Numbered from the stretch's first letter, positions 38,301 to 46,485 are shown. The stretch is DNA of 64,000 nucleotides from DASSUW01 sp963774155 (GCA_963774155.1 CAVZDW010000004.1:1-64000); one strand, 5' to 3'. Notes: generated from the letters alone by a model not told the origin. Numbers and translations are program-made.

Positions 38301-38569
38301 CGCGCAGCCCCAACGGCACCGTGTCGCTCGACCTCCGGCCGCTGGCCGTCGGGCGCGGCGCCTACCGGGTCGACATGAAGCTGAAGGCGGGCAAGCAGCA
38401 TCGCGAGGTGAGCCGCAGGTACACGGTCGGCAAGACCGGCACGCTGCCGCGGATGAGCGCCTCGCTGGCCAAGGCGACCGAGCGCACGACGGTCACGCTG
38501 ACGGTCCTCAAGCGGGTCGGCAAGAAGTGGAAGGCCTACGCGGGCACGAGGCTGGTGCTGGCAAAGTGA
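35330..38569 (+). CDS. Large secreted Ig-like (OmpL47-type) repeat protein
   Basis: A 1079-residue protein with a Sec signal peptide (hydrophobic core about 7-20, cleavage near AAAAAQS). About ten tandem beta-sandwich repeats of 85-90 residues follow; each contains a WR(V/L)DGG strand, a G(V/D)HTLETR strand, a DVAGN turn and an IDT.AP linker. The C-terminal 120 residues (about 955-1079) are a different Lys-rich beta domain without an LPxTG sorting signal. No catalytic residues are apparent. A structural, adhesive or cell-surface role is inferred from architecture. The ATG at 35330 follows AGGGGG. Confidence 0.88.
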   Translation: MAHGRSLISLLCATIALLGLPAAAAAQSPPTNDTPATPGGWHTAPYAVNLAGTDPDGGAVTMNWRLDGGAINTVTNGGQIIISDSGDWDFETQAMDVDGMDSGWRLENLRIDTIAPTDGTDPGGLGWRNATVNVAVFAADITSGLDHVEWELDGGPTQTGANNANVQITGDGVHTLRTRAEDVAGNVSVWRDHTIRIDTVTPTDTTSPNGGWNTAPTLVNITGNDALSGVDRVQYSVNGAATVDTATPASVTVSTEGVNTVQTRVRDAAGNWTGWKDSTVRVDTTAPTNQTDVSDGVWTTANYAVLVKAADGTSGLAEVEYRVDGGPWVQGPSGITAQVSGTGDHTLETRARDVAGNTSLARLDHVRIDRVAPTNTTAAAPGGTVGNPYTVPVTGTDDHSGIGHVEWRVDGGTIHTGPSGTTATVSGNGVHTLETRVVDNVGYDSGWRSSQITIDAVTGDTTDPTDITTTASASWYTGPVNVTVGATDASSGVAKLRWRIDGQPVQEDPGPTHQIQITGEGAHRLETMAVDVAGNDTAWRSQFFKIDQSVPVDTVDIPAGWSDSTEFTLTATDAFSGVAEIEYTINGGALQHGTLNQVVDVGGEGTFTIVTRAIDQAGHAALQRTQTLKVDTVLPANTSAAVPAGPWLDEPLELVLSGTDAGSGLDKMQWRVDGGAVQDGSPAVVDTDGPHTLETRAVDVAGNHSAWRSDSVSIDATAPENTTPAAPAGWRRTPYSVEITGDDGLGSGIDMLERTVDGGAVSNDPDVTITGDGVHVLRSRFVDNVGHASDWREDTIRIDTVIPTAALDCGAGGWSRTAVSCTPAANGGASGLASLTVAGSAATSGAAVPIAGDGVHAVQLRAVDGAGNVNTADATVHIDGTAPTATIACTAGSSQYTCVVDGSDGLSGLGALSWSVDGGAWTDIAPGGSFTVAKGTVRVRAVDVAGNEFAGGDAVLPAQAKPGATVKVASAPVYLAGKKDADSLVGAINAARSPNGTVSLDLRPLAVGRGAYRVDMKLKAGKQHREVSRRYTVGKTGTLPRMSASLAKATERTTVTLTVLKRVGKKWKAYAGTRLVLAK

Positions 38570-38618
38570 CACCCGTGGTCAAGTCGGTCGAACGTCTGCC
38601 GATGATCGGGGCGAAGTG

Positions 38619-39278
38619 ATGAAGGTCCTGCCCACCCAGAGCCCCGAAGCCGCTGCCGCCGCGCAGAAGGCTGCGACGCCGCGCACGGACAAGGCGACCA
38701 CCGCCGCGTTCAAGGCCGCGCTCGCGCAGGCGTCGACGGTCGAGACGACCACGACCGAGACCTCGACGGAGCTCAAGCTCCGCAAGGGCGAGGAAGCCGT
38801 CGCCGTCGCCGATCACGCCTACTCGGAGATCACCAAGGGCGCCCGCGAGGGCATGTACGTCAACACGAGCGGCAACGTGCGCCACGGCGAGGCGTTCGTG
38901 CTCGTGCGCAAGAACGGCAAGGAGTACCACATCTACGGGACCGGCAAGGACCGTCTCGTCGTGGGCTTCCACATGCCGGGGACCGACAAGACCTCGACGG
39001 ACACGACGACCACGACCACCGACTCCAAGCCGGCGGCCGACACGTCCGACATCAAGCTCCGCAAGGGCGAGAAGATCGAGCCGGTCGAGGGTCACGCCTA
39101 CGCCGAGATCACGTCCGGTCCGCGCGAGGGCATGTACATCAACACCAGCGACAACGACCGTCGCGGCGAGGCCTTCGTGCTCGTGAACAAGCTCGGCGTC
39201 GAGTACCACATCTACGGCACCGGCGCGGACCGTCAGGTCATCGCGCTCGACCAGAAGAAGTCGGACGACGACGACTAG
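38619..39278 (+). CDS. Unknown protein with two tandem copies of a 65-residue module
   Basis: A 219-residue soluble protein from ATG 38619 (GTG 38616 adjacent). An Ala/Thr-rich N-terminus (1-50) precedes two copies of one module (about 52-116 and 145-210): LKLRKGE...HAY.EIT.G.REGMY.NTS.N.R.GEAFVLV...G.EYHIYGTG.DR. A Thr/Asp-rich linker (122-143) joins them and the tail is DDDD. The strand pattern suggests a small beta fold. I recognise no family and see no export signal or catalytic motif. The stop shares CTAG (39275-39278) with the convergent FAD oxidoreductase. Confidence 0.8.
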   Translation: MKVLPTQSPEAAAAAQKAATPRTDKATTAAFKAALAQASTVETTTTETSTELKLRKGEEAVAVADHAYSEITKGAREGMYVNTSGNVRHGEAFVLVRKNGKEYHIYGTGKDRLVVGFHMPGTDKTSTDTTTTTTDSKPAADTSDIKLRKGEKIEPVEGHAYAEITSGPREGMYINTSDNDRRGEAFVLVNKLGVEYHIYGTGADRQVIALDQKKSDDDD

Positions 39279-40331
39279 AAGCGCGTCGCGGCCAGCTCCG
39301 GCGGGATCTGGAGCCCCCCGGCCAGCGCTTCCACCACCAGCCGTGCCGAGCCCGGGGCGAGCGTCATGCCCCACGCGCCGTGGCCCGTGACCACGTACAG
39401 ACCCTCGATCGCGGTCTGGCCGAGCAGCGGCCGGCCGTCCGCTGACAGCGGGCGCGCGCAGGCGCGCACGCTCTCGATGCGGCGCGTCGGCGAGCGCCGG
39501 CACGTAGGCCGCTCCGCGCTCGACCACGCTCGGAGCGACCCGTGCCGGATCCGGCTCGTCGACCGAGAAGGTCGAGCCGACGGCCGAGCCGTCGGCCGTC
39601 GTGATGAGCGAGAACAGCTCCGCCGGCGCGCCGTCGGGTCGCGTGAGCGATTCGACCCCGGCCTCCTCCAGCGCGTGCCGCGGCGGCGACGGCAGCCGCA
39701 CCGAGGCAACGACGCCCCACAGCGCGCTCACCGGCAGCGGCAGGCCGCACGCCTCCGCCGTCCAGGGGCCGGCCGCGACGACGACGACGTCGGCCGCATG
39801 CCTGCGGCCGCCGACCTCGACGCCGCCCGGGACGGCGCGCGCGGCCTCGCCGATCTCCAGCCGCGCGCCGGCCGCCTCCGCGCGGGCCGCCCATGCGCGG
39901 GTCGCGGTCGTCGGCCCGACGGGCCGCCCGTCGGCCACGCGATAGCCGACGAGGCCGGGTGCGACGCACGGCTCGGCCTGGCGCAGCGCGGCCTCGTCGA
40001 GCCACTCGGGCGCGAGCTCCGGGAACGCCGCGGCCACGACGTCGTAGTCGCGCCTGAGCGCGTCGGGGTCGCGCGAGAGCACGATCGCGCCCGTCGGCTC
40101 GCGCGGCATCGTGAACCCGTGACCGAGCGAGCCGTAGAGCTCCAGCGAGGCCTCGAAGAGCGGGACGAGCAGCGGGTCGAGCGGGTGCTGGAGGATCCCC
40201 GAGTTGCGGCCCGAGGCGCCGGCCCCGATCGCCTCGCGCTCGTACAGCGTCACCGCCACGCCGCGCTCGGCCAGCAGCGCCGCCGTCGCGCAGCCGGCGA
40301 TGCCGCCGCCGACGACCGCGACCTCGGTCAT
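39275..40331 (-). pseudogene. FAD-dependent oxidoreductase (DadA/glycine oxidase type), frameshifted
   Basis: A D-amino-acid or glycine oxidase-like flavoprotein. The N-terminus has the Rossmann FAD motif VAVVGGGIAGCATAALLAERG and a GRNSGILQ loop; the C-terminus has RPLSADGRPLLGQT, GLYVVTGHGAWGMTLAPGSARL. The two halves are in different frames. Near 39481 an extra base shifts reading; removing one G on the plus strand joins PALADA to RIESVRACARP seamlessly. Restored length is about 351 residues. The ATG overlaps the stop of mobA (ATGA). It is inactive if the indel is real, otherwise a sequencing artefact. Confidence 0.8.
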
Positions 40332-40849
40332 CCGAGCTCGGCCCGCGCGGCGGCGAGCTCCTCCGGCGTGTTCACGCTGCGCAGCGCCGCCTCGTCCCAC
40401 TCGATCGTCTCGGGCGCGAGCGCCTCGAGCGTCGCGCGGACGCCGGCCTCGCGGGCCAGCGCCTCGCGCAGCGCCGGCAGCCACTCCGGCTCGAAACGCG
40501 CGGGGAACGGCTGCAGCCGCCCGTCCACGCACACCGCGCCCCCGGTGGAGAGCCGCGACAGCAGCTCGGCGGTGACGAACGGCATGTCGCACGGCAGCGC
40601 GACGACCGGACCGCCGGCGCGCTCGAGCGCCGTGATCACCCCGACCAGCGGATGGACGGGCTCGTCGGGCTCGAGCCAGACCGGCAGGCCGTCGGGGAGC
40701 GGCGTGCCGGCCTTGGCCACCACGACGGTCTCGAACGCGTTCGCGGCGGCCAGCGGGCGCGCGATCAGCGGCGCTCCGCCGAGGTCGGCCAGCGCCTTGG
40801 GCTCGCCCAGCCGCCGGCCGCGCCCGCCCGCGAGCACGGCGACGATCAC
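40328..40849 (-). CDS. mobA: Molybdenum cofactor guanylyl/cytidylyltransferase (MobA-type)
   Basis: A 173-residue nucleotidyltransferase that attaches a nucleotide to molybdopterin. The NTP-binding start VIVAVLAGGRGRRLGEPKAL has the family's LAGGxxxRxGxxKA motif, with LPCDMPFVTAELL as the metal-binding Asp motif and the C-terminal SVNTPEEL. Whether it makes the MGD or MCD form is not clear. The enzyme at 3754-7432 would need such a cofactor, though 33 kb away. The GTG start overlaps the kinase stop (GTGA) and the stop overlaps the FAD oxidoreductase start, so three genes are coupled. Confidence 0.88.
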   Translation of the reverse strand: MIVAVLAGGRGRRLGEPKALADLGGAPLIARPLAAANAFETVVVAKAGTPLPDGLPVWLEPDEPVHPLVGVITALERAGGPVVALPCDMPFVTAELLSRLSTGGAVCVDGRLQPFPARFEPEWLPALREALAREAGVRATLEALAPETIEWDEAALRSVNTPEELAAARAELG

Positions 40850-42159
40850 CCGCCGATGGCCTCGGCGCCCAGCAGCCGGCGGAGCTTGACCTGCAGCTGC
40901 AGCGGCGAGAACGGCGCCGCGAGCCGCTCGTCGGCCCCCGCCGCGGCGATCTCCCGGCTCTGCCCCGAGCCGTACTCGACGAGCAGCAGCACCTTCGCGT
41001 CGCGCGTCAGCGCGTCGCTGCGCAGCGCCTCGATGCCCGCCTTGCCGGAGCCGGCCCAGTCGAGGATCACGAGGTCGGGCCGCTGCTCGCGGGCACGGTC
41101 GGCGGTGACCGCCGCCGGCGCCTCGAGCACGTCCACGCGGTTGCCGAGCGCCACGCGGGCCACCGCGCGGGTGTGGTCGTCGAGGCCGCCGAGCAGCACG
41201 CGCGGCCGCCGCGCGGCCTCCGCGGCGTCGCGCATCGCGGCGGTCGGGGCCGTGGCCGGCGCCGGTGGGATGCCCATGCTCGGCCGCGGCGGGATGGTCT
41301 CGCTGAGCGGCCCGGCGGCGTCGATCACCGCGCGGGCGGCCGAGATCATGTCGCCGCAGCTCGGGAAGCGCCGGTCGGGCGACTTGTCGAGCGCCTTGGC
41401 CATCACCGCGTCCAGCCCCTCGGGCAGCTCGGGGCGCAGCTCGGACAGCTTCGGCGGCTCCTCGGAGAGGTGCGCGTAGATGACCGCGACGTCCGTCTCC
41501 AGCGCGAACGGGACCTGGCCCGCGAGGCAGTGGTAGAGCAGGCAGCCGAGCGAGTAGACGTCGGACCGTGCGCTGACCCGCCGGCCCTCGATCTGCTCCG
41601 GCGCCACGTAGTGGATCGTCCCGACCACGTCGCCGGCACGGGTGAGCTGCGACTGCGCCCCGTCGAGGCGCTTGGTGAGCCCGAAGTCGGTCAGGAACGC
41701 GGTCCGGCCCTCGATCAGCACGTTGGCGGGCTTGACGTCGCGATGGATCAGGCCGCTGGCGTGCGCCGCGTCGAGCGCGGAGGCGACCTGGCGGCAGACG
41801 TCGATCGCCCGGTACGGGCGCAGGCGGCCCTCGACGCGCAGCATCGCGGCGAGGTCCTCGCCCTGGATGTACTGCATGGCGAGATAGAGGAGCCCGTCGA
41901 CCTCGCCCGCGTCGTAGACGGTGACGATGTTCGGGTGCTGGAGCGCGGCGGCGATCCGGGCCTCACGGCTGAAGCGCTCCCGGAAGCCCTCGGACTCGGC
42001 CAGGTCGGGGGCGATGATCTTGATTGCGGCGCGCCGCTGGAGGTTCAGGTGCTGGGCGCGGTAGACGACGCCCATGCCGCCGCGACCGATCTTCTCCTCG
42101 ATGCGGTAGCCGGCGATCACCGTGCCGAGGCGCGGGTCTCCTCTCTTGTCCGCCATCAT
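40846..42159 (-). CDS. Ser/Thr protein kinase fused to a receiver-like domain
   Basis: A 437-residue cytosolic Hanks-type kinase (about 17-275): P-loop GRGGMGVVYRA, Lys in AAIKII, HRDVKPANVL, DFGLTKRL, APEQIEGR. A Pro/Ala linker (about 285-312) leads to a C-terminal receiver-like domain (about 318-437) with the putative phospho-Asp in DLVILDWAGSG and the AAPFSPLQL end. No TM or PASTA repeats are seen, unlike the usual PknB. The linkage of kinase and receiver suggests cross-talk with two-component signalling. Two ATGs in tandem (42159, 42156) compete. It is divergent from an HD-GYP gene and coupled to mobA. Confidence 0.9.
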   Translation of the reverse strand: MMADKRGDPRLGTVIAGYRIEEKIGRGGMGVVYRAQHLNLQRRAAIKIIAPDLAESEGFRERFSREARIAAALQHPNIVTVYDAGEVDGLLYLAMQYIQGEDLAAMLRVEGRLRPYRAIDVCRQVASALDAAHASGLIHRDVKPANVLIEGRTAFLTDFGLTKRLDGAQSQLTRAGDVVGTIHYVAPEQIEGRRVSARSDVYSLGCLLYHCLAGQVPFALETDVAVIYAHLSEEPPKLSELRPELPEGLDAVMAKALDKSPDRRFPSCGDMISAARAVIDAAGPLSETIPPRPSMGIPPAPATAPTAAMRDAAEAARRPRVLLGGLDDHTRAVARVALGNRVDVLEAPAAVTADRAREQRPDLVILDWAGSGKAGIEALRSDALTRDAKVLLLVEYGSGQSREIAAAGADERLAAPFSPLQLQVKLRRLLGAEAIGG

Positions 42160-42170
42160 GGCTTACCAGT

Positions 42171-43151
42171 ATGGACGCCGTGGCAGGGATGAGGCTTCTG
42201 TTGGCCGGTGACGCGGACGCGGTCGGGCCGCTGCGCAGCGCCGTGGCGCTCGCCGGCGCGGTGCCGTCGGCGTGCCCCGGGGACCCCGACGACGTCGCCG
42301 CCGCCGTGGTCCGCGACCAGCCGGCGGCGGTGCTGGCGGTCGGCGCCGACCCGGCGGCCATCCGGCAGCGGCTCGACCCGCTCGGGCTGGACGGCGGGCC
42401 GGAGATCGTCGACTTCGAGGAGCTGACCGGCGCGGGCGGGCGCTTCGACGCCGCGGCCGCCCGTCGGCTGCAGGCGCTGGTGGACCGGCGCGAGCTGCGC
42501 GCCCGGCAGCGCGACCTGGAGGCGCTGGTCGCCTCGCACGCCGTCGGGCGGCGGCGGGAGGCGGAGGCGGCGGCGCTCGACACCCTGCGCCGGCTCGCGC
42601 TCGCGGCCGAGTACCGCGACGACAACACGCTCGAGCACACCCAGCGCGTCGCCGACCTCGCGGCCCGGCTCACCCGCACGCTCGGGCACGACGACCGCAT
42701 GGTCTGGCTCATCCGGCACGCCGCCCCGCTCCACGACGTCGGCAAGATCGCGATCCCCGACACGGTGCTCCTCAAGCCGGGCCGCCTGACCGCCGAGGAG
42801 TTCGAGGTCGTCAAGACCCATGCGGTGCTCGGCGCTCGCGTGCTGGCCGGCGGGGAGTCCGACGTGCTGGCGACCGCCGAGCGCGTGGCCCGCTCGCACC
42901 ACGAGCGCTGGGACGGCAGCGGGTATCCCGACGGCCTGGCGGGGGATGCCATCCCGCTGGAAGGGCGCGTCGTGCATGTCGCCGACGTCTTCGACGTGCT
43001 CCTCCACGAGCGCCCGCACAAGGAGTCGTGGACCGTCGAGGCCGCCGCCGAGGAGATCCGGCGCGGCGCCGGCAGCCAGTTCGACCCGGAAGTCGTCCGC
43101 GCGTTCGAGGAGCTCGGCGCGGGCGCCTGGCAACCCCAGGCCGCCGGATAG
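42171..43151 (+). CDS. HD-GYP domain protein with degenerate receiver-like N-terminus
   Basis: 326 residues from ATG 42171 (ATG 42189 also possible). The N-terminal 100 residues resemble a receiver fold that lacks clear acidic phosphorylation residues. A coiled-coil-like Arg/Glu stretch (about 100-140) follows, then an HD-GYP domain with HTQRVADL, HAAPLHDVGKIAIPD, HHERWDGSGYPDGL and HVADVFDVL. The GYP signature is intact, so cyclic-di-GMP (or cGAMP) hydrolysis is likely. Its start lies 11-30 bp from the divergent kinase gene, pointing to a shared control region. Confidence 0.88.
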   Translation: MDAVAGMRLLLAGDADAVGPLRSAVALAGAVPSACPGDPDDVAAAVVRDQPAAVLAVGADPAAIRQRLDPLGLDGGPEIVDFEELTGAGGRFDAAAARRLQALVDRRELRARQRDLEALVASHAVGRRREAEAAALDTLRRLALAAEYRDDNTLEHTQRVADLAARLTRTLGHDDRMVWLIRHAAPLHDVGKIAIPDTVLLKPGRLTAEEFEVVKTHAVLGARVLAGGESDVLATAERVARSHHERWDGSGYPDGLAGDAIPLEGRVVHVADVFDVLLHERPHKESWTVEAAAEEIRRGAGSQFDPEVVRAFEELGAGAWQPQAAG

Positions 43152-43282
43152 CGGCCCCCAAGATCACCCGCGACCCCGCGCCGCCAGGCGCGAGGCCGCG
43201 GGGCGTGCCGCCGTAGGACGGGGAGGGGGGAAAGGGCGCCCCCGGCGGATCACGTGTTAAAGGCTAGAACGCCAGGGCGACG

Positions 43283-44953
43283 TCACCGGATCGGCACCTG
43301 GACTTCCGTGCGGTACTCGTCGAACTCCGTGACCCGCGCGGCGATCTCGATCGTCCATTCGCCCGCCACACCGAGCGCCGCCCCAGACACAACATAGTGG
43401 CCCGGGCCCGCCTTCGTCGCGTCGAGCTCGATGCGGTCGATCTGCTTTTCCGGCAGTTCCGCCGTTACGGTCAGCTCCTCGGTCTCGTCGTATTGACTGC
43501 CGTCTTTTCGGTCGAACAGGTACACGTGGATCTCGTTCGGGCCGACGCGGGCGGGGTCGACGGTCATCTCCATCCGGGCGGGCCCGATGTCGGCGTCGGC
43601 GGAGTACGGGCCGGTGCTCTCGGCCACCGACGGCGCGTAGCCGGCGAGGGCCCCGGTGACCGCCAGGGCGAGGATGCCGAGCACCAGCTCGGCGCGCAGC
43701 GTGCGGCGCAGGAGGAGCCCGGCGCGACCGGGTGAGCCGCCCTCGCGGGCGGCGATCGTCAGCGCCGGGAGCAGCCGCCGGCGGTTCACCGCGCCGAGGG
43801 CGACGATGCCGATGAACAGCACGCTCTTGATCAGCACGGCACGGCCGAACGCCGTGTCCACCAGGTTCGGCACCGTGCGGACCTCCACCAGCCCCTGTGC
43901 GATTCCGGACGCCAGGAGCACGGCGATGGCCACCCCGGCGAGCGCCGAGAAGCGCGCGACGACGGTGGCGAGCAGGCGCGTGCGCTCGCCGGCGTCGAGG
44001 CGGGCGGTCGCCGCCCGCACCCCGAACACGAGCACGGCCACGCCGCCGAGCCACGCGCCCATGGCCAGCACGTGCAGCACGTTGGCGGGCAGCAGGAGCG
44101 CGACCGGTGACTGCACGCTCGCGTGGCCGCCCAGCGCGGGCAGCGCCGCCAGCGCGGCAACGGGGACGACGAGCGCGCGCAGGTGTCCCGCGAGGCCGAG
44201 GACGAGCAGCCACGCGACGATGCCCGCCGTCCAGAACACGCCGAAGCGCGTCCCGAGCACGTCGCCGATCACGTCGGCGTCGAGTGCGGCCCAGAAGGTC
44301 GAACCGGCGGCCACGGCGCCCTGGAAGACGATGGCCGCGGCGGCGGAGAGCACACCCGCGATCGCCGCCACCCGCAGGAGCGTCGTCTGGCGGCCGGCGA
44401 AGGCCACGGCGGCGGGCTCCCAGCCGCGGCGCAGCGCGGGCAGCCAGCACCAGAGCGCGAAGATCACCGTCCCGAGGGCGAGCGCGATGGCCGCGAACTG
44501 GATCGCCCGCGCCGCGCCGAACGCGGTGCCGGTCACCGGGCCGGTCTCCGAGTCGCCGAGCAGCTCGCCGACCGTGGTCGCGGGCGCCGCGCCGTCGCCG
44601 ACCACGAACACGAAGCCGCCCGAGACCGGGTGGGAGTCGGCCGAGATCACGCGGTAGGTGACGGTGTAGCCGTCGTCCTCGAGCCCGTCGCGGAGCCGCA
44701 CGCCGACCTGCGAGGAGCGGTCGCCCGGGTGGAAGGCCGCGCCCTCCTGGACCTCCTGGCCCTCGGAATTGAAGACGCGGACGGCGCCGAACTCGATCTC
44801 CACCGGCTCGCTGAAGCTCATGGTCACCTGCTCGGGCGCGGCGTCGAGCCGCGCGCCGCGTTCCGGCGTCGTGGCCTCGAGCAACGCGTGGGCGCTCGCC
44901 GTGGCCGGCAGCAGCGCGAGCGCCGCCAGCGCGGCGGCGAGCGCTCGCTTCAC
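43283..44953 (-). CDS. CopC-CopD fusion copper resistance/transport protein
   Basis: 556 residues: Sec signal peptide ending ASA, then mature His1 (HALLEATTP), the N-terminal copper ligand typical of CopC; a CopC domain (about 25-125) with DSHPVSGGFVF; a CopD-like membrane domain with about eight TM helices (about 150-430) containing LHVLAMGAWLGG and GRAVLIKSVLF; and a C-terminal extracytoplasmic beta domain (about 445-556) of YtkA-like type. It probably handles copper uptake or tolerance at the membrane. The GTG start overlaps the upstream stop (GTGA, 44950-44953). Confidence 0.9.
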   Translation of the reverse strand: MKRALAAALAALALLPATASAHALLEATTPERGARLDAAPEQVTMSFSEPVEIEFGAVRVFNSEGQEVQEGAAFHPGDRSSQVGVRLRDGLEDDGYTVTYRVISADSHPVSGGFVFVVGDGAAPATTVGELLGDSETGPVTGTAFGAARAIQFAAIALALGTVIFALWCWLPALRRGWEPAAVAFAGRQTTLLRVAAIAGVLSAAAAIVFQGAVAAGSTFWAALDADVIGDVLGTRFGVFWTAGIVAWLLVLGLAGHLRALVVPVAALAALPALGGHASVQSPVALLLPANVLHVLAMGAWLGGVAVLVFGVRAATARLDAGERTRLLATVVARFSALAGVAIAVLLASGIAQGLVEVRTVPNLVDTAFGRAVLIKSVLFIGIVALGAVNRRRLLPALTIAAREGGSPGRAGLLLRRTLRAELVLGILALAVTGALAGYAPSVAESTGPYSADADIGPARMEMTVDPARVGPNEIHVYLFDRKDGSQYDETEELTVTAELPEKQIDRIELDATKAGPGHYVVSGAALGVAGEWTIEIAARVTEFDEYRTEVQVPIR

Positions 44954-45624
44954 CAGGCCTCCGGCGACGGGCCGGCCGTGTCCGTCTCCGCCGCGGCCGC
45001 CCGCCGGCGGCGCACGATGATCACCGCGATGCAGAGCGGGATGATGATGGCGACGGCGATGATGATCGGCAGCAGCGGCGGCCCGCTCGACGCGACCGGG
45101 GTCCAGAACAGCGTTCCGGCGATCTCACCGCGCCGGCCGTCGACCTCGATCGGCACCTTCCAGTCGAAGATCTTGGTCCGCACGTCCTTGTCCTTGACCG
45201 CCTCGGGGTCGCTCTCGGCCATCCAGTGCATCCGGTGGTCGTGCCACTCGAAGCGGCCGGTCTTGGAGATCTCCTCCCACTGCGGCGCGCCCTCGGGGTC
45301 GATGCTGTCCGGCACCTCGACCTTGCCGTCGCGCTCCTCGTTGATGTAGTAGGCCTCGGAGTTCTTGTTGACCGAGACGGTGCCGTCCGGATCGACCCGC
45401 GCGTACGGCTCCTCCGAATAGCCGTCGATGAGCACGGTCTTGTCGCTCGTGTTGTGCAGGAGCAGGCGGTCGTCGCGGTTGAGCACCTCGACGGTGACGC
45501 CGTCCTCGACCGGCGTGACGTCGTTGATCTGGGACAGGAAGTTGGGGCTGCCCTCATGGGCAAGGGCCACGGGCACGCAGGCGAGCAGCACGGCGGCCGC
45601 GGCGACGCAGCTGAGGATCCGCAT
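44950..45624 (-). CDS. Secreted, C-terminally anchored protein of copper operon, function unknown
   Basis: A 224-residue protein with a Sec signal peptide (cleavage near ALA|HEGSPNFL), an extracytoplasmic beta-rich domain with WHDHRMHWM and an N-terminal His that could bind metal, and a single C-terminal TM helix (about 180-200: PPLLPIIIAVAIIIPLC) followed by an Arg-rich cytoplasmic tail. It is translationally coupled to the CopC-CopD fusion, so a role in copper delivery or sensing is inferred. I do not recognise a named family. Confidence 0.8.
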   Translation of the reverse strand: MRILSCVAAAAVLLACVPVALAHEGSPNFLSQINDVTPVEDGVTVEVLNRDDRLLLHNTSDKTVLIDGYSEEPYARVDPDGTVSVNKNSEAYYINEERDGKVEVPDSIDPEGAPQWEEISKTGRFEWHDHRMHWMAESDPEAVKDKDVRTKIFDWKVPIEVDGRRGEIAGTLFWTPVASSGPPLLPIIIAVAIIIPLCIAVIIVRRRRAAAAETDTAGPSPEAW

Positions 45625-45655
45625 GGATCTCCTTGGTCGTCGGGACGGGATCGGG

Positions 45656-46021
45656 TCAGACGGCGACGAGCGCCGGCGGCCCGCGCTGCGGGCGCGGGCC
45701 CCGATCCAGCCGCGAGGAGAACGGCATGACCGCCATGGCGGCCCAGCGAGCCGGCACGCGACGGGCGCGCCGCACCGGCCGGGTGCCGCGCCAGCGGCGC
45801 ACGATCCGGTCCTCGGCGATGTAGCGGCCGCACAGGAGCAGGGCCGCGATGAGGAACAGCGGCGTCAGGTACAGCGCCAGCTCGGTCACGCCGGACATGC
45901 CCTGGGCCAGCGCGGCGAGCGCGGCAAGGGCGGTCAGACAGGCGAGGAAGCGACGCTGGAGACGGTCCACGTTGCCGAACAAGCTACCGCGCACGAGGGC
46001 CGGTGGTGACACAATCGACAT
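45656..46021 (-). CDS. Small membrane protein of the copper operon
   Basis: A 121-residue protein with two predicted TM helices (about 28-45 and 50-67) and a long basic C-terminal tail (RRWRGTRPVRRARRVPARW). No family is recognised. It lies 31 bp upstream of the secreted copper-operon protein on the same strand. The ATG at 46021 is chosen; an in-frame GTG at 46027 is possible. It is divergent from the universal-stress-like gene at 46045, with only 23 bp between starts. Confidence 0.6.
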   Translation of the reverse strand: MSIVSPPALVRGSLFGNVDRLQRRFLACLTALAALAALAQGMSGVTELALYLTPLFLIAALLLCGRYIAEDRIVRRWRGTRPVRRARRVPARWAAMAVMPFSSRLDRGPRPQRGPPALVAV

Positions 46022-46044
46022 GACCACCCGCGAAGGGAGTTCCG

Positions 46045-46485
46045 ATGGAGTCGTCCGCCGCCCGGATCCTCGTGGTTGCCAACAAGACGGCAGCGACGCC
46101 CGCGCTGCTCGACGCGGTCCGCGAGCGTGCCGCGCGCGGGCCCTGCGAGTTCACGCTGCTGGTCCCGAACGCGACGCACGGCCTGCACAAGGTCGTCGAT
46201 CCCGAGGACCAGTCGCGGAACGAGGCCGAGGCCACGATCGAGCTGGCGCTGCCGCTGCTGGAGGACGCCGCCGGCACGCCGGTCGACGCCATGATCGGGG
46301 TGCCGGAGCCGCTGGCCGCGATCCAGGACGCCGTGAACCTGCACGGCTTCGACGAGCTGATCATCTCGACGCTGCCGAGCCGCGTCTCGAAGTGGCTGAA
46401 GCTCGACCTGCCGCACAAGGCCGAAGGGCTCGGCCTGCCGGTGACCACGGTCATCGCGCGCTCGCGGGAGGGGGCCGAGGTCTAG
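46045..46485 (+). CDS. Universal-stress-protein-like nucleotide-binding protein
   Basis: A 146-residue single-domain protein of the USP/HUP alpha-beta fold: RILVVANKTAATPALLDAVRERA start, then IELALPLLEDAAGTPVDAMIGVPEPLAAIQDA and DELIISTLPSRVSKWLKLDLPHKAEGLGLPVTTVIA. The ATP loop G-x2-G-x9-G of classical UspA is not present, so it may not bind ATP. The ATG at 46045 follows GAAGGGAG. A tiny membrane ORF lies 38 bp downstream. Confidence 0.8.
   Translation: MESSAARILVVANKTAATPALLDAVRERAARGPCEFTLLVPNATHGLHKVVDPEDQSRNEAEATIELALPLLEDAAGTPVDAMIGVPEPLAAIQDAVNLHGFDELIISTLPSRVSKWLKLDLPHKAEGLGLPVTTVIARSREGAEV

Noticed and set aside
35330..38569. CRISPR-like tandem repeats
   Set aside because: The periodic DNA similarity is due to coding repeats of 85-90 residues in one open frame, without spacer-repeat alternation.
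35285..38572. Open frame of about 1095 codons on the minus strand opposite the Ig-like repeat protein
   Set aside because: The repeat structure mirrors the plus-strand gene, composition is Arg/Val/Gly-rich without domains, and the plus-strand frame has a signal peptide and ribosome-binding site.
43152..43282. Possible RNA gene in the 130-bp convergent gap after the HD-GYP gene
   Set aside because: The GC-rich segment can fold into several hairpins but shows no conserved RNA signature; a transcription end for the flanking convergent genes is sufficient.
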